Positions 23,347-33,073 are shown, counted from the first letter of the stretch. The stretch is DNA of 64,000 nt from Klebsiella aerogenes KCTC 2190 (GCF_000215745.1 NC_015663.1:3224001-3288000), one strand, 5' to 3'. Numbers and translations are program-made. The notes: generated by a model from the letters alone, not told the origin.

Positions 23347-23516
23347 AAAAAATGCGGTTGATTCATGAAATTTTTCTACTGATATTCCCACTATAGTTTT
23401 CCAATAAATTAATAAAAACAATGGAATAATATAAAGAATAATTCCGTTGCCGTTCCGCTGGATAAAAAACTTCTATCGTTGCCCTGAAAACCGCGTCAGG
23501 CCTGAATTCTGGCGGA

Positions 23517-23544
23517 TTGACAATGTTTACAGCAGTGGCATGAT
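23517..23544 (+). promoter_or_regulatory. Possible ycaD promoter
   Basis: TTGACA (23517-23522), 16 nt, then CATGAT (23539-23544). Consensus -35 and a 4/6 -10; the ATG of ycaD lies about 35 nt downstream. Confidence 0.45.
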
Positions 23545-23580
23545 GCGCACGAAATCTGAACTTCCTCACGGTTAATACCC

Positions 23581-24729
23581 ATGACCATCTACACTCGCCC
23601 AGTGCAAATGTTGCTCTGTGGCCTGCTTCTGTTGACGCTGGCAATCGCGGTTTTAAATACGCTTGTCCCGCTGTGGCTCGCCCATGAAAATATGCCAACC
23701 TGGCAGGTTGGGATGGTCGGCTCTTCTTATTTCACCGGTAATCTGGTGGGAACACTATTTGCCGGCTGGGTCATTAAACGTCTGGGGTTTAACCGTAGCT
23801 ATTATCTGGCGTCATTAATTTTTGCTGTCGGCTGCGTTGGTCTGGGTATTACACTCGGCTTCTGGACATGGCTGAGCTGGCGTTTTATCGCCGGCGTGGG
23901 CTGTGCAATGATTTGGGTGGTGGTCGAAAGCGCACTGGTGTGCAGCGGTACTTCCCGCAGCCGCGGTCGACTGCTGGCGGCGTACATGATGGTCTATTAC
24001 ATCGGTACTGTATTGGGCCAACTGATGGTCAGCAAATTACCGACCGATTTAATGAGCGTGCTGCCGTGGGTTACCGGCCTGGCGCTGGCGGCGATCCTGC
24101 CGCTGATGTTTACACGTATTATGAGCCAGGCCGACGAGCCGCATGAAACGGTACGTATCTGGCCGATGCTGAAACTGCGTCAGGCACGTCACGGTGTGAA
24201 TGGCTGCATCATCTCCGGCATCGTGCTTGGTTCACTGTACGGCCTGATGCCGCTGTGGCTAAATCATCAAGGCGTCAGCGATTCGGGTATTGGTTTCTGG
24301 ATGGCGGTGATGGTTAGCGCAGGTATTCTCGGGCAGTGGCCGGTCGGGCGTCTGGCTGACCGCTATGGCCGCCTGCTGGTGCTGCGCGTGCAGGTCTTTG
24401 TGGTGATTCTGGGCTGTCTGGCGATGCTGAGCCAGGCGGCAATGGCGCCAGCGCTTTTTGTGCTCGGCGCATCCGGTTTTACTCTGTATCCGGTGGCGAT
24501 GGCCTGGGCCTGCGAGAAGGTTGAACACCATCAACTGGTGGCGATGAACCAGGCGCTGCTGATGAGCTATACCATCGGCAGTCTGCTGGGGCCGACCCTG
24601 ACGGCGATGTTGATGCAGAACTTCTCGGATAATCTGCTGTTTATCATGATCGCCAGCGTATCGTTTATCTATCTGCTGACCCTGCTGCGCAAAGCCGGGC
24701 ATCATCCGACGCCGGTGGCACACGCGTAA
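23581..24729 (+). CDS. ycaD: YcaD, major facilitator superfamily transporter
   Basis: A 382-aa protein with about twelve hydrophobic helices, same length and strongly similar to E. coli YcaD. It shows MFS signatures such as GRLADRYGR between helices 8 and 9 in the second half. The substrate is unknown. In E. coli ycaM, ycaN and ycaK follow ycaD; here pflA follows directly on the other strand. Confidence 0.92.
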   Translation: MTIYTRPVQMLLCGLLLLTLAIAVLNTLVPLWLAHENMPTWQVGMVGSSYFTGNLVGTLFAGWVIKRLGFNRSYYLASLIFAVGCVGLGITLGFWTWLSWRFIAGVGCAMIWVVVESALVCSGTSRSRGRLLAAYMMVYYIGTVLGQLMVSKLPTDLMSVLPWVTGLALAAILPLMFTRIMSQADEPHETVRIWPMLKLRQARHGVNGCIISGIVLGSLYGLMPLWLNHQGVSDSGIGFWMAVMVSAGILGQWPVGRLADRYGRLLVLRVQVFVVILGCLAMLSQAAMAPALFVLGASGFTLYPVAMAWACEKVEHHQLVAMNQALLMSYTIGSLLGPTLTAMLMQNFSDNLLFIMIASVSFIYLLTLLRKAGHHPTPVAHA

Positions 24730-24738
24730 CCAATCTGG

Positions 24739-24769
24739 CGCGCGGCGAAGGCCGCGCGTAGTCCGTTTT
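24739..24769 (+). terminator. Likely ycaD terminator
   Basis: A GC-only 8-bp stem CGCGCGGC/GCCGCGCG (24739-24746 with 24751-24758, loop GAAG) followed after TAGTCCG by TTTT. It lies 10 nt after the ycaD stop. Confidence 0.55.
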
Positions 24770-24886
24770 GATTAATGAATATTTCTGCGGGCAGACGGTA
24801 TCGCGCTCATGATGAGGCGTTATCGGCGGGATTGATACTATTATAGTTGCGGGCCGTGGTGAGAGTACCTCCGGCCCGCTGCCGGT

Positions 24887-25627
24887 TTAGTACATCACCT
24901 TATGGCCATATTGCTCCAGGATGCCTTTTACCCGCTCCATGGTCTCTTTCTTCGGTGGGTGTACGCCGTCAAGTTTGTACTCTTCGCCCATTGCCACCCA
25001 TTTGTGTTTACCCAGCTCATGGTAGGGCAGGAGTTCGATTTTCTCGACGTTACCCATATCGCGGGTAAACTCACCCAGACGATGCGCGGAATCGTCATCA
25101 TCAGACCAGCCGGGAACCACGACGTAGCGGATCCACACGTTAATCCCTTTCTTCGACAGATACTGTGCGAACTCCAGCGTACGATGGTTAGAAACGCCGA
25201 CCAGGTTCTGGTGGATTTCATCGTTCATCTGCTTAAGGTCAAGCATCACCAGATCGGTGACTTCCAGCAGCTCGTCAATCACCGGATCGTAGCGACGTAC
25301 GAAGCCGTTGGTATCCAGGCAGGTGTGGATACCTTCTTTTTTACAGGCGCGGAACCAGTCGCGGACAAATTCAGCCTGCAGGATCGCCTCGCCGCCGGAG
25401 GCGGTGACGCCACCGCCGGAAGCATTCATAAAGTGGCGATAGGTCACCACTTCTTTCATCAATTCTTCAACGGTGATTTCTTTACCGCCATGGGTATCCC
25501 AGGTGTCGCGGTTATGGCAGTAAAGGCAGCGCATCAGGCAGCCCTGGAAGAAGGTAATAAAGCGGATGCCTGGGCCATCGACGGTGCCACAGGATTCAAA
25601 GGAGTGAATACGACCAATAGTTGACAT
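24887..25627 (-). CDS. pflA: PflA, pyruvate formate-lyase activating enzyme
   Basis: A 246-aa radical SAM enzyme with the CxxxCxxC cluster motif at C30, C34 and C37 (CLMRCLYC). It uses S-adenosylmethionine to abstract hydrogen from the glycine of PflB, making the glycyl radical needed under anaerobiosis. The start at the ATG giving [10 protein letters not shown] matches E. coli; the upstream in-frame stretch is non-homologous. It lies downstream of pflB on the same strand, beyond the pflB terminator. Confidence 0.97.
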   Translation of the reverse strand: MSTIGRIHSFESCGTVDGPGIRFITFFQGCLMRCLYCHNRDTWDTHGGKEITVEELMKEVVTYRHFMNASGGGVTASGGEAILQAEFVRDWFRACKKEGIHTCLDTNGFVRRYDPVIDELLEVTDLVMLDLKQMNDEIHQNLVGVSNHRTLEFAQYLSKKGINVWIRYVVVPGWSDDDDSAHRLGEFTRDMGNVEKIELLPYHELGKHKWVAMGEEYKLDGVHPPKKETMERVKGILEQYGHKVMY

Positions 25628-25761
25628 TGCGGTGATATCTCCGGGTTCGGCCCTCCAGGGCCTGTGATGCACAGCTCAAACCGGCTGTGTTAAGTCTGTT
25701 TTGACAGGTACCCAAAGTATAGATAACTGGCAAAGCAGGCTGCGGCAGGGAATCACGTGTT

Positions 25762-25789
25762 AAAAAGGCCCCACTGATGTGGGGCCTTT
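25762..25789 (-). terminator. pflB terminator
   Basis: An 11-bp perfect stem AAAGGCCCCAC/GTGGGGCCTTT (25764-25774 with 25779-25789) followed on the minus strand by further T residues. It separates pflB from pflA. Confidence 0.9.
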
Positions 25790-25818
25790 ATTGTACGCTT
25801 TTTCAGTCAGACAGGGAA

Positions 25819-28101
25819 TTACATGGTCTGAGTGAAGGTACGGGTAATAACATCCTGCTGCTGTTCTTTAGTCAGGGAGTTAAAACGTACTGCGTAGCCA
25901 GATACACGGATGGTCAGCTGCGGATATTTTTCCGGGTTTTCCATCGCGTCGAGCAGCATTTCGCGGTTCATGACGTTCACGTTCAGGTGCTGACCACCTT
26001 CGATGGACGCTTCGTGGTGGAAGTAACCATCCATCAGGCCCGCCAGGTTGGTCTTACGAACTTCGTCATCTTTACCCAGCGCGTTCGGCACGATAGAGAA
26101 GGTGTAAGAGATACCATCTTTAGCGTAAGCAAACGGCAGTTTAGCAACGGAAGTCAGAGAGGCTACAGCGCCTTTCTGGTCACGGCCGTGCATCGGGTTA
26201 GCACCTGGTCCGAACGGCGCGCCAGCGCGACGACCATCTGGGGTGTTACCGGTTTTCTTACCATACACGACGTTAGAAGTGATGGTCAGAACGGACTGAG
26301 TCGGGATAGCGTTGCGGTAGGTATGCAGTTTCTGAATTTTCTTCATGAAACGTTCAACCAGGTCAACGGCCATGTCATCGACGCGAGCATCGTTGTTACC
26401 AAACTGCGGATATTCGCCTTCGATTTCGAAGTCAACAGCCAGACCGTCTTCGTCACGAATCGGTTTAACTTTCGCATATTTGATAGCAGACAGGGAGTCA
26501 GCAGCAACGGACAGACCTGCGATACCACACGCCATGGTGCGGATAACGTCACGGTCGTGCAGCGCCATCAGAGAGGCTTCGTAGCTGTACTTGTCGTGCA
26601 TGTAATGAATGATGTTCAGCGCGGTGACGTACTGTTTAGCCAGCCAGTCCATGAAGTGATCCATGCGCTCCATAACTTCGTCGAAGTTCAGGACGTCGCC
26701 TTTGATCGGTTCAGATTTCGGACCAACCTGCATTTTCAGTTTTTCATCAACGCCGCCGTTGATAGCATACAGCATGGTTTTCGCGAGGTTAGCGCGAGCG
26801 CCGAAGAACTGCATTTGTTTACCAACAATCATCGGGCTTACGCAGCATGCGATAGCGTAATCGTCGTTGTTGAAGTCCGGGCGCATCAGGTCATCGTTCT
26901 CGTACTGCAGAGAAGAGGTATCGATGGATACTTTAGCGGCGAATTTCTTAAAGCTCAGCGGCAGTTTTTCAGACCACAGGATAGTGATGTTCGGCTCCGG
27001 AGACGGCCCCATGGTGTACAGGGTGTTCAGGAAGCGGAAGCTGTTTTTGGTTACCAGAGTACGGCCGTCAACGCCCATACCACCGATAGATTCCGTTGCC
27101 CAAATCGGGTCGCCGGAGAACAGTTCATCATATTCCGGGGTACGCAGGAAGCGAACCATACGCAGTTTCATGACCAGGTGGTCAACCATTTCCTGCGCGT
27201 CTTGCTCGGTGATTTTACCCGCCTGCAGGTCACGTTCGATGTAGATATCCAGGAAGCTGGAAGTACGACCGAAGGACATTGCCGCGCCGTTCTGAGATTT
27301 AACGGCGGCCAGGTAACCGAAGTAGGTCCACTGAATAGCTTCCTGAGCGGTAGTCGCCGGACCGGAGATGTCGTAGCCATATTTAGCCGCCATCTCTTTG
27401 ATCTGACCCAGCGCGCGATGCTGTTCAGCAATTTCTTCACGCAGACGGATGGTTGCTTCCAGATCTTCGCCGCTTTCCAGTTTCGCCTGCAGCGAGTTGA
27501 ACTGGGCGAATTTGTCTTTCATCAGGAAGTCGATACCGTACAGCGCAACGCGACGATAGTCACCGATGATACGACCACGGCCGTAAGCATCCGGCAGACC
27601 GGTCAGCACGCCGGATTTACGGCAGCGCAGGATGTCCGGGGTATATACGTCGAAAACGCCCTGGTTGTGAGTTTTACGGTACTCGGTGAAGATTTTTTTC
27701 AGCATCGGGTCCAGTTCGCGATTGTACGCTTTGCAGGAACCTTCAACCATTTTGATACCGCCGAACGGGATAATCGCACGTTTCAGCGGAGCTTCAGTTT
27801 GCAGACCAACGATTTTCTCGAGCGCTTTCTCGATGTAGCCCGCGTCGTGAGAAGTGATGGTGGATGCGAGGGAAGTGTCGAAATCAACAGGCGCGTGAGT
27901 GCGGTTTTCCTGTTTAACGCCTTCCATTACGCTGTCCCACAGCTTGGTGGTCGCATCAGTTGCGCCAGCCAGGAAGGATTCGTCACCTTCATATGGGGTG
28001 TAGTTTTTCTGGATAAAGTCACGTACGTTGACTTCGTTCTGCCAGTCACCTTTCGCAAAACCTTCCCAGGCTGTGGCTAACTTTTCATTAAGCTCGGACA
28101 T
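25819..28101 (-). CDS. pflB: Pyruvate formate-lyase (formate acetyltransferase)
   Basis: A 760-aa glycyl radical enzyme, same length as in E. coli. It converts pyruvate and CoA to acetyl-CoA and formate during fermentation. Catalytic residues are visible: the adjacent cysteines in ACCVSP near 418-419 and the radical glycine in VSGYAVRF near 734. It lies 51 nt downstream of focA and is cotranscribed with it in E. coli. Codon use is strongly biased, as expected of an abundant protein. The antisense strand is also open over almost the whole length, a byproduct of that bias. Confidence 0.99.
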   Translation of the reverse strand: MSELNEKLATAWEGFAKGDWQNEVNVRDFIQKNYTPYEGDESFLAGATDATTKLWDSVMEGVKQENRTHAPVDFDTSLASTITSHDAGYIEKALEKIVGLQTEAPLKRAIIPFGGIKMVEGSCKAYNRELDPMLKKIFTEYRKTHNQGVFDVYTPDILRCRKSGVLTGLPDAYGRGRIIGDYRRVALYGIDFLMKDKFAQFNSLQAKLESGEDLEATIRLREEIAEQHRALGQIKEMAAKYGYDISGPATTAQEAIQWTYFGYLAAVKSQNGAAMSFGRTSSFLDIYIERDLQAGKITEQDAQEMVDHLVMKLRMVRFLRTPEYDELFSGDPIWATESIGGMGVDGRTLVTKNSFRFLNTLYTMGPSPEPNITILWSEKLPLSFKKFAAKVSIDTSSLQYENDDLMRPDFNNDDYAIACCVSPMIVGKQMQFFGARANLAKTMLYAINGGVDEKLKMQVGPKSEPIKGDVLNFDEVMERMDHFMDWLAKQYVTALNIIHYMHDKYSYEASLMALHDRDVIRTMACGIAGLSVAADSLSAIKYAKVKPIRDEDGLAVDFEIEGEYPQFGNNDARVDDMAVDLVERFMKKIQKLHTYRNAIPTQSVLTITSNVVYGKKTGNTPDGRRAGAPFGPGANPMHGRDQKGAVASLTSVAKLPFAYAKDGISYTFSIVPNALGKDDEVRKTNLAGLMDGYFHHEASIEGGQHLNVNVMNREMLLDAMENPEKYPQLTIRVSGYAVRFNSLTKEQQQDVITRTFTQTM

Positions 28102-28152
28102 GTAACACCTACCTTCTTAAGTGGATTTTTTATTTACTGCCTGAGACAACCA

Positions 28153-29010
28153 TTAATGATGATCGTCGCCACGCAGGTAAATGACCCAGTATGTCAACCC
28201 AACCAACAAACCACCGCCGATGATGTTTCCGATAGTGACTGGAATCAGGTTATCAGTGATGAAGTTCATAACGGTTAAGTGAGAAAAACTCTCCGGAGTT
28301 GAACCGATAGCGGTCCAGAATTCCGGGCTTGCAAAGTTGCGAATTACGATACCCATCGGGATCATAAACATATTAGCGATGCTGTGTTCAAAGCCGCTGG
28401 CGACAAACATCGCAACCGGCAACACCATGATCATCGCTTTGTCCATCAGACTGCGGCCGGAGTAACTCATCCAGACAGCCAGACAAACCATCAGGTTCGC
28501 CAGGATACCCAGGCAGACGGCTTCAATAAACGTATGGTGCATTTTGTGGTCTGCAGTTTGCAGAACATTTAAGCCCCAGCCGCCGTTGGCCGTCATATAC
28601 TCGCCGGATAACCACATTAATAATACGAATAGCAGTGCGCCGATGAGGTTTCCAACATAGACGTTAAGCCAGTTTTTTGCCAGCTGACCCCAGGTAATAC
28701 GCCCGCTGGCTTTCGCCACGACGATCAGTACGGTAGAGGTGAAGAGGTCAGCACCGCAGATAACGCAAAGAATCAGACCTAGTGAGAAGCATACCCCGCC
28801 GATAAGTTTGGCAATCCCGAATGGCATTGCGGCGGTACCGGTGGTCGCCGTGATATAAAACACAAAAGCGATGGAGATGAAGACACCGGCGGTAATCGCC
28901 AGATAAAACGTCTTCAGCGGATGTTTCGTCGCTTTATAGACACCTGCTTCTTCGGCGACTTTCGCCATCGCGGCAGGGAGTAAAAGATCAAAAGGGTTGT
29001 CAGCTTTCAC
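28153..29010 (-). CDS. focA: FocA, formate channel
   Basis: A 285-aa member of the formate-nitrite transporter family with six membrane helices, same length as E. coli FocA. It forms a pentameric channel for formate made by PflB, exporting it and reimporting it at low pH. The N-terminus begins MKADNPFDLLLPAAMAKVAE. It is the first gene of the focA-pflB operon and sits behind an FNR-like site. Confidence 0.97.
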   Translation of the reverse strand: MKADNPFDLLLPAAMAKVAEEAGVYKATKHPLKTFYLAITAGVFISIAFVFYITATTGTAAMPFGIAKLIGGVCFSLGLILCVICGADLFTSTVLIVVAKASGRITWGQLAKNWLNVYVGNLIGALLFVLLMWLSGEYMTANGGWGLNVLQTADHKMHHTFIEAVCLGILANLMVCLAVWMSYSGRSLMDKAMIMVLPVAMFVASGFEHSIANMFMIPMGIVIRNFASPEFWTAIGSTPESFSHLTVMNFITDNLIPVTIGNIIGGGLLVGLTYWVIYLRGDDHH

Positions 29011-29389
29011 ACTAACTCTCTCTTTATATAAGTTGGCGGTGTGATACTAACAAAGCATTATAGAAGGGAATTTGATGTAGATCATATCCTACCGGAGTCA
29101 TAGGCCCATTTTGCGTGTGGAATTAGCCTGTTATTGGTTTATCTTTTTGATTTTTAATAAAAAACTAAATTTTAATATTTATAAATAATGTTGAAAATTT
29201 CCATGGGTGACCATTGATTACGGTTAATTAGAATGGAGTATTTTTATTAAAATTAACAATCTAAATATCACCAAATATTGTTTTTACTTAAAGTTAACTC
29301 ATGGGCTACAAAATGGCATGGTTTTGGCACAAATCATAAGAAAACGGAGCCGCTGTCGGCTCCGTACGTTATTTTTTACCTATAAAGGG
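29011..29389 (-). promoter_or_regulatory. focA-pflB regulatory region with FNR site
   Basis: No gene is seen here. TTGATGTAGATCAT (29072-29085) matches the FNR consensus in 9 of 10 fixed positions. On the minus strand TAGTAT (29044-29049) is a good -10; a start near 29037 puts the FNR site at about -41.5. The stretch 29100-29340 is very AT-rich, unlike its surroundings, and could bind nucleoid proteins such as IHF or H-NS. In E. coli the homologous region also binds ArcA. Confidence 0.7.
29338..29365 (-). terminator. ycaO terminator
   Basis: A 9-bp stem ACGGAGCCG/CGGCTCCGT (29344-29352 with 29357-29365) followed on the minus strand by TTTC. It lies about 25 nt past the ycaO stop and upstream of the focA promoter. 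Confidence 0.75.
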
Positions 29390-31150
29390 TTATTTGGCCC
29401 AGAAGGCCGCTTTTGCACGTTGTAGCTTTTCGTAGGCCTTCAGTAAAGATTGATGCGCCGGGAAAGCGTGCAGATCGCTATCGACCGCCTGCAGGCCATA
29501 GAACGGCGCTTCGCCGCTCAGAGCGGCGCTCGCGGCTTCTACTGCATCCGCGCCATACATACGGATGAAGGCATTCAGATACTGTAGCGGCTGGCGTTCT
29601 TCTTCCTGGCTAAGCAGCAGCAACGTTTGCAGGCAACGATAATAGTTGGCGCGCTCAGGGCTGAAGATGGAGGCATTGAATTCCATGGTCCACTCCGTCC
29701 AAATCAACGCCTGATCCAGGTCGCCGCCGGCCAACGCCAGCATCGCTTTTAGCTCGCCGATGCGCAGGGTATACCAGCCGTTGTCTTTGCCGGTTGCCAG
29801 TCCTAACAGCTCGCGTACGCGCGTGAAGTCATCAAGACCTTCGTCGTCCATTTGCTCAATAAGCGCCAGATAATCTTCTTTTTCCCACTCGCTACCCGGC
29901 AGGGAGAGAATAGTGTCGCGCAGATGCGCGCCCATGCTGTTGTTTGCAAGCCACAGGTCTTCCGCCGGATAAATATCGGACATCCCTGGAACGATGATTC
30001 GGCAGGCATAGACGCTCAGATGTTCGTAGTCGGCGATATAGACTTCTTTATCTTCTGCTTTGAAGATAGCCATCAGGGTGGCGAACTCTTCTTCAGTCGT
30101 GCCGGAGAAATTCCAGTCTACAAACGGATAGTCGGCATCCTGTTTGAACATATCCCAGGAGATCAGGCCGCTGGAATCAATGAAGTGAGTTTCCAGGTTG
30201 GCGTGCTCGGCGACTTCTTCGTCATCAAAGGTCGGCGGGGTAAAGACGTCGAGGTCTTTCAGGCTGCGGCCCTGTAGCAGTTCGGTGACGGTACGCTCCA
30301 GCGCCACGCCGAAATCCGGATGGGCGCCGAAAGAGGCGAAGCAGGTGCCGTTAGCCGGGTTAAACAGAACCACGCAAATAACCGGGTATTTGCCGCCCAA
30401 TGAGCCATCGTAAGCGAAGATCGGGAAACCTTCAGCTTCAAGTTTAGCGATAGATTCAACGACGCCCGGATAGCGCGCCATTACCTCAGCCGGGATCTCC
30501 GGCAGGCTGATACTCTCTGCTATGATACGGTTTTTAATGTGACGCTCAAAGACTTCAGACAAGCCCTGTACGCGCGCTTCATTCGGGGTATTGCCCGCTG
30601 ACATGCCGTTGGAGACATACAGGTTGCCGACGATATTCATCGGAATATAAACAGTTTCGCCGTCGGATTGACGGGTAAACGGCAGGCCGCAAACGCCGCG
30701 CTCGTCATTACCGGATTGCAAATCCACGAGCATGCTGGCGGTCAGCTGATCGTCCGGATCGTAAAAGGCGCGCAGGCGGGCATCCAGCAGGCCTTCCGGT
30801 ACTTCATCATCTTCGGTCAACGGGAACCACTTTTCGTTCGGATAATGAACAAATGGACCGTTGGCGATGGTTTCGCCTAACCAGAAGTCCGCGAAGAAGT
30901 AGTTGGTGGACAGACGTTCGAAATATTCGCCCAGCGCGGAAGCCAGCGCCGCCTTTTTCGTCGCGCCTTTACCATTGGTAAAGCACAGCGCGCACTCTTT
31001 ATCGCGAATGTGAACGGACCACACGTGTGGTACCGGGTTCAGCCACGAGGCCTCTTCGATATCAAATCCGAGGTCGAGCAGTTTCTGCTGGAAGCGAGCG
31101 ATGGAATCTTCCAGGGCGGCATCTTTGCCGGGGATAAATGTCTGGGTCAT
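29390..31150 (-). CDS. ycaO: YcaO, ATP-dependent cyclodehydratase-family protein linked to ribosomal S12 methylthiolation
   Basis: A 586-aa protein, same length as in E. coli. The N-terminal two thirds are the YcaO domain (ATP-binding residues around GKGATKKAALASALGEYFERLS); the last ~180 residues form a helical, TPR-like region ending AKAAFWAK. YcaO-domain proteins activate peptide amides with ATP to make azoles or amidines in RiPPs. E. coli YcaO itself assists RimO in beta-methylthiolation of an aspartate in protein S12, and no peptide substrate is known. Here a double-glycine-leader peptide gene lies 137 nt upstream on the same strand, with a hairpin in between. That linkage is suggestive but not proof of a substrate relationship. 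Confidence 0.95.
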   Translation of the reverse strand: MTQTFIPGKDAALEDSIARFQQKLLDLGFDIEEASWLNPVPHVWSVHIRDKECALCFTNGKGATKKAALASALGEYFERLSTNYFFADFWLGETIANGPFVHYPNEKWFPLTEDDEVPEGLLDARLRAFYDPDDQLTASMLVDLQSGNDERGVCGLPFTRQSDGETVYIPMNIVGNLYVSNGMSAGNTPNEARVQGLSEVFERHIKNRIIAESISLPEIPAEVMARYPGVVESIAKLEAEGFPIFAYDGSLGGKYPVICVVLFNPANGTCFASFGAHPDFGVALERTVTELLQGRSLKDLDVFTPPTFDDEEVAEHANLETHFIDSSGLISWDMFKQDADYPFVDWNFSGTTEEEFATLMAIFKAEDKEVYIADYEHLSVYACRIIVPGMSDIYPAEDLWLANNSMGAHLRDTILSLPGSEWEKEDYLALIEQMDDEGLDDFTRVRELLGLATGKDNGWYTLRIGELKAMLALAGGDLDQALIWTEWTMEFNASIFSPERANYYRCLQTLLLLSQEEERQPLQYLNAFIRMYGADAVEAASAALSGEAPFYGLQAVDSDLHAFPAHQSLLKAYEKLQRAKAAFWAK

Positions 31151-31253
31151 AGCAATTCGTTTATTGTTGGCAGGATGGGCAATGATACGGGTTTTGTAGG
31201 TAAGTGGCTATGTCGTTCGCCGCGCTAACGGATAAAAAGAGAAGAGCGGTAAA

Positions 31254-31280
31254 TGGCATGCGGAGAAACTCCACATGCCA
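31254..31280 (-). terminator. Hairpin between the microcin-like gene and ycaO
   Basis: An 11-bp stem TGGCATGTGGA/TCCGCATGCCA on the minus strand (31270-31280 with 31254-31264; one position is a G-U pair only on this strand), loop GTTTC, then TTTACC. It starts 8 nt after the peptide stop codon. The weak U tract suggests partial termination or attenuation. Confidence 0.6.
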
Positions 31281-31287
31281 TCACGAG

Positions 31288-31515
31288 TTACAGTACTGGT
31301 GTACAAATACTAACGATCATGGCCGCGCCGGCAAGGCTGGTGCCAACGATGCCTGCCGCCATCACTGCGAAGCCTGCCCCCAGCGTAAAGGGCCCGGTAA
31401 TCGCGCCGATGACAATTGTCGGGATACTGACCAGCAAACCAATTGCTGCCGGAATGGATAACAGGCCAAAGCCGCCGCTCACATCAGACATTTCGTTATA
31501 GGTTAATTCACGCAT
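31288..31515 (-). CDS. Small double-glycine-leader peptide, microcin/class II bacteriocin-like precursor
   Basis: A 75-aa protein. Residues 1-15, MRELTYNEMSDVSGG, fit the double-glycine leader removed by C39-peptidase ABC exporters and resemble the leaders of colicin V (MRTLTLNELDSVSGG) and microcin L. The predicted 60-residue core is rich in Gly, Ala, Ile and Val. It contains no charged residue at all, has one Cys near the end (SICTPVL), and is long enough for two membrane-spanning helices. A good site AAAGGA precedes the ATG. No C39 exporter, membrane-fusion protein or immunity gene is visible nearby. It lies upstream of ycaO on the same strand. It could be an antimicrobial, a signal, or a decayed remnant; the intact leader and start favour a real gene. 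I do not know its function. Confidence 0.8.
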   Translation of the reverse strand: MRELTYNEMSDVSGGFGLLSIPAAIGLLVSIPTIVIGAITGPFTLGAGFAVMAAGIVGTSLAGAAMIVSICTPVL

Positions 31516-31963
31516 AACTATTCCTTTAAAAGTGATTAATACCAGTCTTCATCGGCTGGCTTAAAAATTTTAATGATCTGGAAATGCAGCGGTAAATGGC
31601 GATGCTCTCGCGGAAACATAATTCATGAAGAATTAAGATAATATTCAAGTATTAAATGAGTTGACGGATTGCGCTATGGCAAGATCGTTACCTGTGAATG
31701 TAGTGGATAACTATTTATGTCGTGGGTCAAAATCCGGAATGGGTGACGGAACGCAGGCTAAAAAGCGATTTTCTTGCAGCAATTATGTCGGTTTAATGAC
31801 GTCAAGCTGGTTGATTCTTTTGTGTGACGATGGCCTCATTTATGGGCCGCTTAGTTTTACTCGTTGCGGTGTGTGTCACTGAATGATAAAACCGATAGCC
31901 ACAGGAATAACTTATGCCCGCGACGGTTCGCGTGCAGACAATATAGCAACGTGGTGAGGGGAA
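31516..31963. promoter_or_regulatory. Divergent region between the microcin-like gene and serC
   Basis: These 448 bases hold no gene I can support. In E. coli ycaP lies here; no trace is seen. The first ~170 bases next to the peptide gene are AT-rich compared with flanking DNA. The right part should contain the serC promoter, which in E. coli responds to Lrp and CRP, but I could not define the boxes. Confidence 0.45.
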
Positions 31964-33052
31964 ATGGCTCAGGTCTATAACTTTAGTTCGGGCCCGGCAA
32001 TGCTGCCGGCAGAAGTTCTCAAACTGGCGCAACAGGAACTGTGCGACTGGCACGGTCTGGGGACGTCGGTAATGGAAATCAGCCACCGTGGTAAAGAGTT
32101 TATCCAGGTGGCTGAAACGGCAGAACAGGATTTCCGCGATCTGCTTAATATCCCTTCCAACTATAAAGTGTTGTTCTGTCATGGCGGCGGTCGCGGCCAG
32201 TTTGCCGGGATCCCGTTAAATCTGCTGGGTGACAAAACAACAGCAGATTATGTGGATGCTGGCTACTGGGCGGCGAGCGCAGTGAAAGAAGCGCAAAAAT
32301 ACTGCACGCCAAACGTTATTGATGCGAAAACCACCGTTGACGGCCTGCGAGCCGTTAAACCGATGAGCGAATGGCAGTTGACGCCGGGCGCGGCTTACCT
32401 GCACTACTGCCCCAATGAAACCATCGACGGTATCGCTATCCACGAAACGCCAAACTTTGGCGATGATGTGGTCGTCACCGCGGATTACTCCTCCAGTATT
32501 CTATCGCATGAGCTTGACGTCAGCCGCTATGGCGTGATTTACGCTGGCGCGCAGAAGAATATCGGCCCGGCAGGGTTAACGCTGGTTATCGTGCGTGAAG
32601 ATCTGCTGGGTAAAGCCAGCGTCGCCTGCCCATCGATCCTTGATTACACCGTGCTGAACGCCAATGATTCAATGTTCAACACGCCGCCGACCTTCGCCTG
32701 GTATCTGGCGGGGCTGGTATTTAAATGGCTGAAAGAGCAGGGCGGCGTCGCTGCGATGGATAAAATCAACCAGCAGAAGGCTGAATTGCTGTATGGCGTG
32801 ATTGATAATAGCGATTTCTATCGTAACGATGTTGCCGCGGCCAACCGCTCGCGGATGAATGTGCCGTTCCAACTGGCGGATAGCGCGCTGGACAAACTGT
32901 TCCTTGAAGAATCTTTTGCGGCTGGTCTGCATGCGCTGAAGGGCCACCGCGTGGTGGGCGGTATGCGTGCTTCTATATACAATGCGATGCCGCTGGCCGG
33001 CGTCAAGGCGCTTACCGACTTCATGCAGGACTTTGAACGTCGTCGCGGCTAA
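31964..33052 (+). CDS. serC: Phosphoserine aminotransferase
   Basis: A 362-aa PLP enzyme, same length as in E. coli. It makes 3-phosphoserine from 3-phosphohydroxypyruvate for serine synthesis and acts in the parallel step of pyridoxal phosphate synthesis. The PLP lysine lies in [13 protein letters not shown] near residue 198. It forms an operon with aroA (74 nt downstream), with an attenuator-like hairpin between. Confidence 0.98.
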   Translation: MAQVYNFSSGPAMLPAEVLKLAQQELCDWHGLGTSVMEISHRGKEFIQVAETAEQDFRDLLNIPSNYKVLFCHGGGRGQFAGIPLNLLGDKTTADYVDAGYWAASAVKEAQKYCTPNVIDAKTTVDGLRAVKPMSEWQLTPGAAYLHYCPNETIDGIAIHETPNFGDDVVVTADYSSSILSHELDVSRYGVIYAGAQKNIGPAGLTLVIVREDLLGKASVACPSILDYTVLNANDSMFNTPPTFAWYLAGLVFKWLKEQGGVAAMDKINQQKAELLYGVIDNSDFYRNDVAAANRSRMNVPFQLADSALDKLFLEESFAAGLHALKGHRVVGGMRASIYNAMPLAGVKALTDFMQDFERRRG

Positions 33053-33073
33053 TTGCTGAGCGCTTATTTTCAT

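Noticed and set aside
24849..24879. Inverted repeat GCGGGCCG/CGGCCCGC after pflA as a terminator
   Set aside because: The stem is sound but has a 15-nt loop and no T tract on the pflA strand. I was not confident enough to list it as a feature.
25777..28080. Long open frame (767 codons) on the plus strand opposite pflB
   Set aside because: It is exactly antisense to pflB; strong codon bias in pflB removes stop codons on the other strand. The translation has no recognisable domain.
31640..31660. GATAATATTCAAGTATTAA upstream of the peptide gene as a Fur box
   Set aside because: Only about half the positions match the 19-bp consensus and the right half fails.
31661..31882. Open frame of 73 codons upstream of serC, considered as an immunity gene for the microcin-like peptide
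   Set aside because: It begins at TTG, has no clear ribosome-binding site, an irregular composition and no membrane-protein character. It probably overlaps the serC promoter.
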